Assembly: GCA_027475525.1 (NCBI GenBank)
Contig: JAMWFC010000028.1
Location: forward strand, 227,161-291,160
Length of the DNA: 64,000 nucleotides
Direction of reading: 5' to 3'
DNA from: Macrolepiota albuminosa
Taxonomy: Eukaryota > Basidiomycota > Agaricomycetes > Agaricales > Agaricaceae
Shown in pieces: positions 45,658 to 57,560 of the stretch (positions are counted from its first letter, which is position 1; each line of letters opens with the position of its first letter). A model generated the notes under the pieces. That model was not told the DNA's origin and searched no databases. It worked only from the letters and a program-made list of their open reading frames with translations. The translations under genes were made by a program, and so were the position numbers.

Positions 45658-48601
45658 CTAGGACCTGTCCGACAATGCTCCCACACCCACGCCTGTCTCA
45701 GTCACCATTGACTCCTCCTCCAGTGCAACGTTAATCATGGGAGGGGGAGGCGCTGATTCTGTCCTTGGTGGGGTGATAGGCCCCTCGACTACAGGTGTGT
45801 CTACCACCATAGACTCAGTTAGTGCGACGTTAATCGCTGAAGCATTGGTGGGTAGCATACCATATGCTGCCATGAGTGTTAGGAGATTGACCCGGTTTGG
45901 GTCCATGTCAGCTGCAGGCATGTCATGCGCTGCCGTGCGTTTTAGGAGGCTGACCTGGTTTGGGTCCATGCCAATGAGATAGTAGAGGCCATTGGCCTCG
46001 GGGTTTTTGGGAAGACAACTTTCCTTGTTGTGCTTGAACATAAGATGATAATGATCGTCTTCGGTCATCTCCTGCCATCCATCCCATTGTGGGATTGCGG
46101 GAGGGGTACCGTATCCGTTCAAGTGCTCCATGCGCTTGTCGTCGATTTGGTGGAAGATGTCCATAGACATCGTGGGGGCGTGGAACTGCTGTTCCAGGAA
46201 GACCACTCCATAGGTATATGTGTGGTCCACCCAGTCGGCAGGTATCCAGTTGTGTAATAAGACGCATAACGTGTTGTCGTCCAAGTTCCATGCAAAGTTG
46301 TCTGGTATGTGCACGGGGTGAAGTTCCAGCTGGGGCCCTCTCTGGGGCTCAAACGGCTGGTCTGGGAACATGGCATTATAGGAGGCAATAGCCTCACGGT
46401 ACAGACCCAGGCGGCCCATGATGAGGGTCATGCGCTGCACAATCACAGGCTTGGCTGCGCTGTTAGTACAAAGAGCTCAGCATAAGGCAAACCCAAAGAG
46501 GGTTCGCCAGTGCATGCGGTAGGCATGATTGACCGCAATGCCCTGATAAGTATTTTCCAAACCAGAACAACCAAAGATCAGCACGTACTGCGCAAGCTGA
46601 TCCAGGTCAAACGGTGTGGCTGGGTCTTGAGCATGCATTATGTGCAGCATGGTTAAGCCGTCTTCTTTCATGCACAGAAAGCGCCCTGGAATATGTCGGC
46701 GCTCAACGAGCGCAAGGTCGTCAGCCTCCTGGATTGAGCTGACGAGGTTCTGGTATTGAGGGTCCTTCATCAGGAGCATCATTGTTTGGTCATGTAGTGA
46801 CTCATCAGTTTGCTGAGCGAACATCTGAAGCTCTGTGATGAGGAGGTAGGTGGTAATTTGTTCATGACAGGGAGCATGGTCATTCGAATAGTATTTGTAG
46901 AGCCAATCCAGCTCTAATGGAGTGCAGGGGAGACCGCGAGGGGAATACTTGTAAATAACGCTGGTGGGAATGCCAGCACGGTGCCCAGAAGAGAACTCAT
47001 ATGCTGCTGCCCAATTGGCCTCGGCTCCCAACAGCACGGTATTCAAATGATACGAATAATAAGTGCAGTGGCTGAGTGCTCCTCTGAAGCACGAGTTTGT
47101 TCGCTCAATATCAAGTGGTCCCTACACCTTCACCCCCAATCCATCGGGGATTCTCCCTGAGAACTCATCCTCAGACCTCTGTTTGAGGGCCTGCAGCTCC
47201 TTGGCGTGAATCACCTTCTTCTTTGCAATGCGCTTATTGCGCAATACTCGCTGGAATTGGTCCGCTGCTGATTCCCCTTCCTCTGCCTCCTACTCATGCT
47301 CCAAGCTCAACTCTCCATAGTCGCTCTTGTTGGATAAGGAGGCCACAGGTGCTTTGCCTTTTCCAGGCATGGGCTGATTCCTTGGGGTTGCCACCAGACT
47401 GTCATATTGCTCTGGGGAGCAAGGGTCAGTGGTCAAGATGACCACGGGAAAGTGTGCCCATGGTGCAGGCATGGTAATGGGCAATAGAAACAACATCGAT
47501 ACTTTCCCAGCCTGTGTGGAAATGCCAGCCAGGAACTCTATCACCTCCAGCTTGGAGGCATCAAGAGGAGGCTTATGGCCTCGACATTGACATGCAGACC
47601 CCAACTTGGCTGGGGTGGGTGATTTGAATGGTGGCTGAGCCATCAGAGGGGCAGGCACATTTTGCGCCAGAGTTCTCCCTCCAGGCTCAGCGCAAGGAAT
47701 GATGGTAACGGGCACTCTTGGTGCCACAGCAACAGTTTTGGGCCCCATAGGTGGAGCCCGAGATGATGTGGTTTCCCGCTGACTCAGGGACAGACCTGCC
47801 AAGGGTTCACTGACTGCAACCAGCAACTCTGAGGAGGCCTGAGAGCCCGGACCGGATAACCGTGATGACGAGGCAACAGGCTGAGCAGGCTGCTCAAGGC
47901 ATGAATTGCACAGCTGATGGCATCCTTGCCCATGGAGGTTTGACCAGTCGACTGGGCTGATATTTAGCCCTCTTGACCTTGGCGGTCGGTTTCTCAAGCG
48001 TGGAAACTTTGCGCTTAGATGTGCATTTGATCTGTTCCAGCACTGTGATGCACTGCCTCTTCATCAGCTCAATCTGGTCGAGCAATCCCTCCATCACCAT
48101 TATGGCCAGACTGTTCTGCAGGAAGGACGCAGTTGCAGGGACTGGCTGTCCCACTGCTTCCAATCTGCCCAACAGTAGGTCTGGCACTGCTAACTTCTGC
48201 ACTTGTGGTGCAGGCTCCACATATGACTCTGCCATGGGCCGATGCACCCATGGTACTGATGGCGGCCCCATCACCACACCCGCATACATCAGATTTGACG
48301 CAGACGAGTGTGACAATGGTTCCTGGTAATAGCGCTCACGGCACGTGCTGTCCTCCAGGCGTCCATAGCGCCCTTTGTCATCAACCTCCATCTCTTGCAA
48401 GTGGAGGGGTGTCTGGTATGGAAGCGGCTCCTCGCAGCCTGGATAGGCCACGCCCGCTGACTGAAACTGGCTTGCCACCGGATATGGCAGCTGCCTCTGG
48501 TATTGAGTAGAATAATCTTGTGTTTGTATATTCAGGGGTCTCCCCCCTCCACTAGAGCCTTGCCAGCTCTGATCACTCTTTTGTGGCCTCCAATAGGCCA
48601 T
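45658..48601 (-). pseudogene. B2 ORF3, env-position accessory gene
   Basis: About 981 codons from ATG 48601 to the stop at 45658, one frameshift between 47997 and 47894, and stops near 47290, 47120 and 46477. The N-terminus is Q/Y/P-rich, followed by a region with a basic stretch (KRKVSTLEKPTAKVKRAK). The C-terminal half matches A ORF3 block by block: RIPDGLGVKV near 47150, IYKYSPRGLPCTPLELDWL near 46940, YRMHWRTLFGFAL near 46500, LLHNWIPADWVDHTYTYG near 46240, GYGTPPAIPQWDGW near 46100. It ends in a T/P/E-rich tail. Conservation of these blocks between the two families supports a real gene of unknown role. Confidence 0.8.
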
Positions 48602-48834
48602 TATAATGTGACACATAAGCTATGTGTATTGAGACTGAGGAAAGAAAGAAAAAAAAAAACACAATCTCCCAACTCCGCTAATGGTGTAAATAACCACAAA
48701 TACATGCCACCCAGCCTCTCACTGGCGATCATAGTCACATAAACAGTCACAATCAATAGCCACAATTAGTAGCCACCCAGTTAGTCACCAGCTATCAAAG
48801 TGGACTTCGTCCACATTCCACCACCATACGCGCA
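48602..48834 (-). other. B2 pol-ORF3 spacer
   Basis: Matches the B1 spacer, including the pyrimidine-rich run before ORF3 (around 48640-48660 on the complementary strand). Confidence 0.5.
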
Positions 48835-49687
48835 TTATGCATGTTTTGCTAGCTGTTGAGGGTGTTTCACACCCTGCAACTCTAGGTACCTGTCCATCGC
48901 TGCAAGGTCTTTGCAGTTCACTAGCGGTTCCCAGGTAGTATCATCTAAGCTCCACCTTACCTCGAATTCGAGGTTTTCCTTCGTCCACCGATGACTTATG
49001 AGGTCATCTATGAACCACTCCTGGTCATTGCCAGTTCCAAAGTCATACGGCTCCAGAGTCACGTGATTAGGGAAGAGCGCATCACTACTGGCCATATACG
49101 GTCGCAATAGCGACACATGGAACTTGGGAACTATCCTGCACACTTGCAGTGCCTGGGGTAGTTCCAGCACGTAGTTAGACGTGCTCGGCTCCGCCTCAAG
49201 GACCTTATATGGTTCAATCCACTTCGGACACAACTTACTCGCCCTGTCTTTCGGCAGGTTCAAGTTCTTTGTTGAAAGGTACACTAGGTCCCCTTTCTCG
49301 ATGTCCGGCTCATCACATCTGCAATTATTCACATGTTTGGCCTGCCATACGTGCGATTCTATAATTGCATCATGGGCATCTGCCAAGTTCCCTAGCGCAT
49401 TGCATGCAAACTGCTTTACTCCCACATGAATAGCTGCGTCAGTAAAAAGTTTACGAATCATGGATGGCATATAGCCATTGTTGAGTTCAAAGGGTGAATA
49501 CCCTGTGGTTTCTGATATGCTCGTGTTTATTGCAAATTCCATGAGTGGACATCTATCCACCCAGTCCTTCTGATCAGGACATATGAACGCTTGCAGTATT
49601 TGCGTGATATTTCTATTTGCACGTTCAGTTTGACCATCCATTTGTGGATGAAACAACGTCGACATGAGCAACTTTGCTTCTAGCAGT

Positions 49688-49841
49688 TTGTGCAGCTCCT
49701 TCCACCATTTGGAAGTGAATTTAGCATCTCGATCGCTTACGATTGAGCTTGGCAATCCATGGAGTTGTGCAGCTCCTTCCACCATTTGGAAGTGAATTTA
49801 GCATCTCGATCGCTTACGATTGAGCTTGGCAATCCATGGAG
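49688..49841. repeat. Exact 77-bp tandem duplication 7
   Basis: 49688-49764 equals 49765-49841. Splits the B2 integrase; single copy in B1. Confidence 0.95.
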
Positions 49842-51212
49842 GTGCACTATCTCCTTGAGATAGATCCACGACAAGTCCGACGCTGTCATGGTGGTTCTCA
49901 CTGGAATGAGATGGACCATACTGGTCATTCTGCAGATCACTATCCAAAGGTAGTTAAAGCCTTTCGACTCAGGAAATGGACCTATAAAGTCCATCCTGAT
50001 CAAATCCCAGGGTTTGACTGGTATAGGTAGCGAATAAAGCTTTCCCGGTGGCTTCAATGTTGATACTTTCGACTATTGACATAGCTCGCATGTCGAGCAG
50101 AACTGGCTCGTCTCTTTGGCCATTTGTGGCCACCAGTACCAGCGTTGCACATAGTCCAGCATTTTCTGAGTTCTGAAGTGGCCCACTATTCTATGGGCCT
50201 GGTCCAGGATAGTCATAATCAACGACCTCTCCCGGAGAATGCAAATGACTTTGGACCCCATGGATCTGGTAAGGTCAACAAGCTGCTGCTCCACCTTGAA
50301 GCGTGGATGTGCCTGGATATTGTTCAGAATCTCTAAGAAGAGATTATCACCCTTGTATCCATGCTGGATACGTGTACAGAATTGTGCATTGCCTAAGTCG
50401 GCTGGTGCAGGAATATGGTTTTGTGACTCCAGCACCTGCTGGAGTGTCATATCTGTACCTCTCGTAGGCACCCCTTGCCTCGTCTCTTCACTTGGCTGAG
50501 GAACCTCATGATCCACCAGCACCTGGGCTTTGATATTGCGAGCTTCTTGCTGTTCATGCAGTTGCTTACTGCGACATGTTTCCTGTGCTCGCATGGCACG
50601 TAGCTTGACTCTATGTTCCTTGATTTCAGAACCTATGCAGGGGCAAATCTTCGCCCTCTGGGTCAATACGTTTGTCCGCCTGGACATAGTCATGCACATC
50701 ATGGACTTCATCTCGAGTATCACTCTCAAAATATCGAGACAGGCAATCTGCAACTTTGTTCAATTCACCTTTTACATAGGTGATGTCAAACTGACACCGT
50801 GACATGTAGTCAATCCAGCAACGTTGTCACGGAGATAGGTGCACCTGAGTCTTGAAAAACTCTAGTGCTTTGTGATCCGTAATGATGTGGATCTTATATC
50901 CCATCAGTTTATCCTCCCATTTTAGGAGGGCTTCCAGGATAGCGAGTGTTCCTAACTGGTGTACAGCATAATTCTGCTGAGCAGCAGTGAATTTACGGGA
51001 CATAAATCCCACTGGTCGGCAAGTCTGCCATGTTTTACCTTGGCCAAACATGGCCCCAACCCCAGTCTTCAATGTGTCACATATGAGCCATATGGGCTTG
51101 TTGATGTGTGGATCAATCGGCCAGATGACTGGCGTCTTTGCACAAATGCGCTTAATCATCTCAAAGCACCGCTGATGCAGCGGTCTCCAGTGAAAAGGGG
51201 ACCCATTCTGGG

Positions 51213-51366
51213 TCATGGCCATAAGTGGCCCTGTATATGCAGTGATGTCTGGCAAAAAGTTGCCAATATAGTTTACAAGTCCAACAAATTCATGGCCATA
51301 AGTGGCCCTGTATATGCAGTGATGTCTGGCAAAAAGTTGCCAATATAGTTTACAAGTCCAACAAAT
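51213..51366. repeat. Exact 77-bp tandem duplication 8
   Basis: 51213-51289 equals 51290-51366. Splits B2 RT/RNase H; single copy in B1. Confidence 0.95.
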
Positions 51367-52897
51367 CGTTGGATATCATTATATGTGCATGGAGTATGCT
51401 ACTCTCGAATTTGGTTGAGCTTATCCGTGTCCAGGTGAATACCCTTCTCATCAATGATGTGACCGAGACAGTCAATACTAGTTGCATACAACTCGCACTT
51501 CTTCCATTTGAGATAGAGGCTGGCCTTACATAGTCGTTCAAATACTACTCATAGGTGCTGCTCATGCTCCTCAATGGAGTCAGAAAAGATGAATATATCG
51601 TCTAAATAGACGTGCATAAACTTCCCAATTACATCTCAGAAGATTGAGGTCATTAACCTCTGAAATGTCGCTGGTGCATTGCAATCACCAATTTGCATGA
51701 TGTTGCTCACGAACGTCCCCATCAGGGATGAAAACAGCGTCTTTGGTATATTCTCTTTGCATATGCAAACTTGTTCATACGTGTCTGTTAGGTCAATTTT
51801 CGACCTATACTTTGCTGTCGCGACATCTTTGGGTATTACTTCCTGATCTGGAAGAGGTGTTACATCCTTGACTGTGTTATCATTTGCACTGTCGCGCATC
51901 CAACGCAGTCCTCAACATTCCATCCTTCTTGGGAATACAAAGTAAGGGTGCAGCTTGCACTGCTGGTTGTGGTTTGCACCACTTTGCATTTATGTATCTA
52001 TTTGTCTTTTCAAGAAGTTGATTCTGTAGTGCTCACGGGCAGCGAGGCAAATGATATTTGTACTGCTTGTTATTGTTGATGAGGTTAATCTCATGATTAA
52101 CCTCCCCATGGAGGAAGCTCTTCCTTCGTTCCGTTGACAATATCAGCAAACTCTTGTTGCCATTGCTGGCGCAATCAAGGAATATCCTCCTCTGTAAAAC
52201 TCACAGCCTTACCTTTCCCTTTTACTACGCATGCTATACGTGGCTGAACCTTTGGTTCAAATTGCTCCCATAAGGCATGTACGTGCTCCTCTGTGAGATC
52301 TCCTAGGTTCAACCTTATGACAGGTTGTTTCTCCAACACTCTTGTCATACTCGACAATGACTGCACGCTTCTCGCTTTCAGCGAGAGTCCATTGAGTACG
52401 ATATCCAATGTTTTGGAAATCTCGTCCTCTCATGCATGACAGTACACTTCTCCTGTCTGGGTCACCTGCACCCTTCCCATAGTCTGCATCACCATTGACG
52501 CCACCAACTTGTTCTACTCCCATGGCATTTGTGGGTTATATGACCATTGCACTCCTGGCCAAGGCACTGGTCAATCCATTAGCAACCTTGTGCTACCCAC
52601 AGTTCCCATTGTACTGTATACCTTGTCCTTGATGAGATCCTCAACCTTCACTCGAGAGCTAGTCAGCTGACATTCCAGCAACTCCACCATGCATTTACCA
52701 TGCTCATTCTTGCACCATACAGCCTGTTTAGGCTTTCTATTGGTACACCCAATCACATTCGGGTGCTTCCCCTTCTTCAGAGTTCCTTGAAACTCTTACT
52801 CAGACATCAGTATAGCTGGCAAATCTGCCGGCAGGCTTTTTGGTGGGACCTGTTTGTCCTCCACCTCCTGTACAGTTGCTCCCTTGCAACCATCTAG

Positions 52898-52900
52898 TCA
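52898..52900 (-). promoter_or_regulatory. B2 protease/pol UGA CUA G candidate readthrough stop
   Basis: TGA CTA GAT, identical to B1 11737-11729, with pol open in the same frame. Confidence 0.7.
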
Positions 52901-55448
52901 GTTGTGTTCATCACGCTGCTTTTCAGTTGCGCAATAGCGCCTCAGATGACCATCTGTGTCGTTTAGCACGACTCTCTCCGCCTTCAAAGGCGTACCATTT
53001 ACAACGACCATGTCGTTCACAAAATCCAGCGACACCTTGTTCTTATGCATGAACGGCGTACCAATGATCATGTCGTAGCGATCAAAATTTGCTATATCCA
53101 CATATTCTTTCATTGACGTCCCTGACATCTTTATTCTCACTTCCGCACCAAACTGCACCATGGCGTGACTCCCTACAGTCCCCAGCTGGAGCATCAATGG
53201 CTCCTCCAGTTCATGAATGCAAATTGCATTGACGTGGGCAAACTGGGGCATAATGTCCGTAGTGGTACTCCCTGAGTCCCACAACGTCCATTCCGGATGT
53301 CCATTGACATCAACATATGTGACCAGGCACTCCTTCTCCTCAGGAGTATAGCGTGGCCTCTGCAACTTATTAGTTGCCTTTTGCAGGGTTACGCGTCTCA
53401 TTTGGATGCGCTGATCTCCACGGCACTCAGTCAGTGCAAACAGGTGTTCTTTCTCGTCATCATGAGCATAATAGTTGCTGTTGTACACGTCCACTGCGAT
53501 GTATTTGTCACCATCAATCTGGACGCTCTCAGTGTCATCCACTTCCAAACCGTCAGCCTCTACTTGCAGCTCTTCCTCCGCTTCTTCAACAATCTCATCG
53601 CTCTTGTCGTCACTGACGACATCGCTAGGTGCCGCAGCCATATGGGCCGCTTGGATGTGTGCCTTAGGAGGGGCAGGACATTCCTTAGCAAAATTCCTGC
53701 TCCTGCCACAATTGTAGCACGCTGAGGGATCTCCGGCAGGCCTCCTCTGGGCCGCTCCTGGGGCCCCAGTGGGTTTGCTCGCCAGACGTGCTGCAGGCAC
53801 TACTACCCCTCTTGCCGCTACTTAGTTCTGATCCAAAAAGGGTCAACTATCCTTTGCTGGCAATTGTCCAGCATGCTTTGATCGAGGCCATTGGCCTCCA
53901 GGGATTGTCTTGCAGACAACGAATTGCAGATTGCAATTGTTCTCCGTCTCTGTCCGTTTGGCCAGGAAGGTCCCCACCTTCACTGCCTGACGGTTCACAG
54001 TTCCTTGGCGTGAACTACGCTGCTCATAATGGTTCGCAGTCCGTGTCAACTGCTCATAATGGATGGCATACGCCAAAAGTTTGGTCACAGTATTGACCTC
54101 CAGAGACAAATTGTCGTTGCGTATTAACGCCCTCCTCATGTCTGCGGGTATTCCATCCAGGAATGTCTCACAAATGGTGTATTCATCTGGATAGACGGCC
54201 ATATTCTGTGCATGACCCACCAGGTCATCATAAAAGGTCTGGACGCCAGTCTTAGCATCATACACTGCCTTTCTAAAGGCATCACGAGCTTCCTGCATCA
54301 TAGCAGCGTTGACAAAACGATTATACAGTCCTATCAGGACTTCTTTAAATGTCCAATGCAGTTTGTCACGATTAATGTGGAGAACATGGCAACAGAACCA
54401 ATTCCAAGCCTCTCCCTCCATGAATTTGTGTAGCACAAATATCCTTTCCTGGTCCATGTCATCTCCACCATAGCAGCAGGCTGCCAGGTGGTAGCAAACG
54501 TCCATGGCCCAGTCCTCCAGCTGGGAGAACCTATGTCCTCTGGCATATGCACATATGTGCTTACCATTGGATTTGCGGGGACTTACTCCAGCAGGGAATT
54601 TAAACCTGACTCCAAGGGAGTCATCCACCAGACAAGTGAGACGGTCATGCATATGATCCATATGGATCCTGACCGCTTCATTCATTCCCAGCATAGTTTC
54701 ACCCAACATGAGGTGCGGGCATCAAAAATGCCTGGGGACTGCGAAACAGGTGCTCATTGGCCGCTCTTTCTGGCCGTGGGGTGGGCTGTTGCCTCATTTG
54801 TTGCTCTGCTGGTAATCCACCAGCCTGCCTGCCACTATCATGATGATTATTATCGTCTCAATTGTTATTTCTGCAATCATGATCTCCACTGTCGTTATTG
54901 CGACAACTTGGCTCCCTCCGTTCATAGTGATCACTACTATTATCACTACCACCCGGATCTCTATCCGGTTCAGCTGTTCAAGCCGCAAATTGTCACCGCA
55001 TCTCATTGACAGGCGTTACACCCTCACGCCCTTCAAAGGCTACCCCCTGGTCGTCAATTAACGACTCACCATGATCGCGCAAGTCCTGGTTGCGTATCCT
55101 CTGGTAATTGACATGTTCATTCCAGTTGTCCACTAGGTGGACGCGTTGCACTACGTGTTGTGGTCGCATTTGCTCCTCAAAAATGTGGACTTCATCCACC
55201 TCTTCCTTGATAGTAACTTGCTTGTGAGGTGTCTTAACCTCCTGCACTGTCTCTACCTCAGACAATGCCTGCTGAGGCACTCCGCTAACAATGCATTGAC
55301 AGTTTGCGGCGTTCTGACACCGAACTTAGTCTTGCTGAGACTCATTGGCCTGACAAGGCGCATTGAGCAATTCCATTGCATCCACGATTAATGGTGCTTG
55401 TTGGCGCACACTCATCTCACATTCTACTGAGTCGGCCAGAGTGGCCAT
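52898..55448 (-). pseudogene. B2 gag-protease, broken
   Basis: Likely start ATG 55448 (MATLADSVECEM), five codons after the ORF1 UGA and in the same frame. TAA at about 55331 and TGA at 54993, then a frame change before 54709. The capsid-like region, the CCHC knuckle (CYNCGRSRNFAKEC, with the knuckle His replaced: N-F where G-H-F occurs in B1) and the protease (LWDSGSTTTD, MIIGTPFMHKNKV) are in one open frame from 53800 to TGA 52900-52898, followed by CTA GAT. Confidence 0.87.
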
Positions 55449-55463
55449 TGAGACTGCTGACCC

Positions 55464-56357
55464 TCACGCCGCTTTGCGCTTAAGGTATTCAACCACTTCG
55501 AGTTCAAAGATATGCACAAACAATTTGATATATTCATTCGAATCTGCACGGGGTACATTGTGGCTCCTAGCAGCCAGCAACTGTAAGTGCTTTACTACAT
55601 AAAGCTGCAGACGCTTCTGCGTCGATTCCTTTGCGATTGACGGATATTGGTCCAACATCAGCTGTAACTGGATAGACAAGGTCAAGTGCGACCTTTTGCT
55701 TTTCTCATCATCTGAGGATTCCAGCTCAGACTCTAAGTCCATAACTCTCCTGAGGCCTTCATGCCTCACCTGCGGCTGTTTGCTGGCCATTCTGTGCAAC
55801 TCTGGAATTCCAGGCACTGTCAACGCCTTTTCCAACCTTACGACATCGTCGTCCTCCCTACTGACCACTATTGCTGGTCCTTGCTTCTGTCCTTGTGTCG
55901 TCAGCGACAACGGTCCCGGTTCAGTGGCAGCATTGGCCACATATTCCAAATGCCGTTCAGTAGGTGCAGTCCAGAATAGGGTACTATGCACAAACATGCT
56001 GCCTTGTACCATTTCTGAGTACTGGGTAATGTCTGGTTGACCCTCAGAATGAGCTGACGAGCTCTCGGGCAATACCAGATACATCAATGAAGGCATTTGG
56101 CTCGCTGGCAGCGACACTCCTGAGACCGCGGATCTCTCTCCTGGTTTACTACCAGGTCGTACAATGGACATCATCCGTGATACGGATAGCCCACCAGGCA
56201 TTCCAAAGCTCATGCTGATATCGCAAGGTATCTTCTTGTCCCGCTTTGGTGGGGGTTGATATGCAGACGCGGATTGCGTCTTCTCCGCTTGAAGCACAGG
56301 TGGATCACCTGTGTCTGCAGCTGGAAAAGGGGGGTCTGGATCAAGAGAACCAGTCAT
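55464..56357 (-). CDS. B2 ORF1, intact
   Basis: 297 residues from ATG 56357 to TGA 55466-55464, no internal stop. N-terminus Pro/Asp/Ser-rich (MTGSLDPDPPFPAADTG), MPGGLSVSRMMS motif, long Ser/Glu linker with ELESSDDEK, and a C-terminal helical Leu/Lys-rich segment ending EYLKRKAA. Exactly the same length as B1 ORF1 and similar in pattern to A2 ORF1. The UGA is followed in frame by gag. No known domain. It could be the N-terminal part of a Gag precursor made by readthrough, or a separate protein. Confidence 0.72.
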   Translation of the reverse strand: MTGSLDPDPPFPAADTGDPPVLQAEKTQSASAYQPPPKRDKKIPCDISMSFGMPGGLSVSRMMSIVRPGSKPGERSAVSGVSLPASQMPSLMYLVLPESSSAHSEGQPDITQYSEMVQGSMFVHSTLFWTAPTERHLEYVANAATEPGPLSLTTQGQKQGPAIVVSREDDDVVRLEKALTVPGIPELHRMASKQPQVRHEGLRRVMDLESELESSDDEKSKRSHLTLSIQLQLMLDQYPSIAKESTQKRLQLYVVKHLQLLAARSHNVPRADSNEYIKLFVHIFELEVVEYLKRKAA

Positions 56358-56468
56358 GGAAGCACATTTTTGATGTGATGCCAACAGAAAATTGAGAGGT
56401 TTTGATGAAAGTTGCCTAGTCGGTAACAAGCCTAGAGTCTAAAGCCAATAGCAGAAGATTTAAAAAAA

Positions 56469-56642
56469 TATAACTGGAGGTTATGAGCTGGAACTATCTT
56501 GTGTGTATCACACAGTGCTAAATCAGACCGCAGTATCGGATTTGACTAGTACTAGAGTGAAAACAACATGTTGTTCTTATGTAATACTCTACTGAATGAT
56601 TATAGCGTTGTTGACGCTAGTTACAAGTGTGACTCCGTTACA
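56469..56642 (-). repeat. B2 5' LTR
   Basis: 174 bp. Its 3' side (coding strand) begins the primer-binding region of seven T and AAATC, as in B1. The plus-strand start reads TATAAC instead of TGTAAC. Confidence 0.92.
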
Positions 56643-56647
56643 ATGAT
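56643..56647. other. B2 target-site duplication, right (ATGAT)
   Basis: Matches 45110-45114. Confidence 0.9.
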
Positions 56648-57560
56648 AGGATTTTGCTATCTCAGCCATTCTCTCAGATCTTTGTTCTAATATGTTCTTG
56701 CATGGAATTGGTCTTTGTAATGCATATATGCTATCTTTTGTCTTTTTCTCTTTGTTTATATTTATCCAAGGCCTCATGGGTTCATCAGTGCCATTGAGAT
56801 TAGTACATGGTCAGTGTTTATGCCTGATCTTTCTATTCTCCAATTCCAGCTGAATTTTAGAAAGTTTTTCTCAAGGTATATTTGATTTATTTGTGATTGT
56901 ATTAGTCTATTGATTATCTGATATGAAAAGTCTACTGTAGTGGGATTTTTTCTTTGCCAATCATCAGCTAGTTTAAGATGACCTTTTAGAGCTACTAAGG
57001 CTCTTGTTGCTTTGTTAGAGTCTGTGTGAATTGGCAATTGGTCTATAGCTTCTTCTACAATGTTCATGTTCTCTAAGATTATATTTGATTTTAAAATACA
57101 TGGTTATGCTATCCAGTGTAATTTCAAGTCTCACCAAAATTTCTCATTTTCTCCTGGTCTATTAGGCATGTAGACATTGAGGCAGCTCATGATTCAGTTT
57201 TTGAACCAGAGAAACTCCAGTATTATTGCCCTGCCTGGGATTAGTTCTCTGGATCTGGCCTCCTGCTACTTTGTAGTACATTTGTTCAGGATAAACACTA
57301 CTCCCATAGCATTTGGGTGTTCTGAATTGGAACTCACAAATATTTTCATTTGTCTTTGAAATAGGTCTTTAATTTTCTCTCTCCAATTATTATTTATGTG
57401 AGATTTTTGTACTGCTTGTATATTAATTCTGTTTTCTCTCATTAATTGACACATTTCATTCTACTTTGTCATGGTGGATGCAAAGCCCCCACTCTTCATA
57501 TTTAGTGATATAAACCTCACTGCACCTCTTCTATTTTTTTTTCTTCTGAGTTCCAGGGTC
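56648..57560 (-). pseudogene. LINE ORF2, endonuclease half (5' of B2 insertion)
   Basis: Start of LINE ORF2 on the minus strand: GAVRFISLNMKSGG near 57530, then MCQLMRENRINIQAVQKSHI and a GVVFILNK segment (57454-57266), then DDWQRKNPTTVDFSYQ and INTDHVLIS near 56950-56780. This is the order of an APE-type endonuclease (N-terminal LN, then QxxH, then the SDH-like TDH box). It cuts target DNA to prime reverse transcription. B2 interrupts it at 56647, and it resumes at 45109. Confidence 0.75.

Larger units (their letters stand above)
48835..52897 (-). pseudogene. B2 pol, broken
   Basis: Pol in frame after the UGA at 52900-52898. RT retains YLDD (near 51600). An extra A near 51893 shifts the frame after LDARQC, and further breaks lie near 51540, 51350, 50820 and 50070. 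RNase H (TDHKALEFFKTQ), integrase (FIGPFPES, SDRDAKFTSKWW, MDGQTERANR) and chromodomain (EFEVRWSLDDTTWEP) are recognisable to the stop at 48835. Two of the breaks are 77-bp exact duplications (49688-49841 and 51213-51366). Confidence 0.9.
45115..56642 (-). mobile_element. Full-length Ty3/Gypsy family B element, copy B2
   Basis: Complete 11.5-kb minus-strand element with two 174-bp LTRs (about 8 differences between them), a perfect ATGAT target-site duplication and the layout ORF1, UGA, gag-protease, UGA CUA G, pol, spacer, ORF3, polypurine tract. It sits inside a LINE whose two halves flank it. The LTR divergence of about 4-5 percent shows it is older than the A2 insertion. Genes carry several stops and shifts, so it is probably defective. 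Confidence 0.93.
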
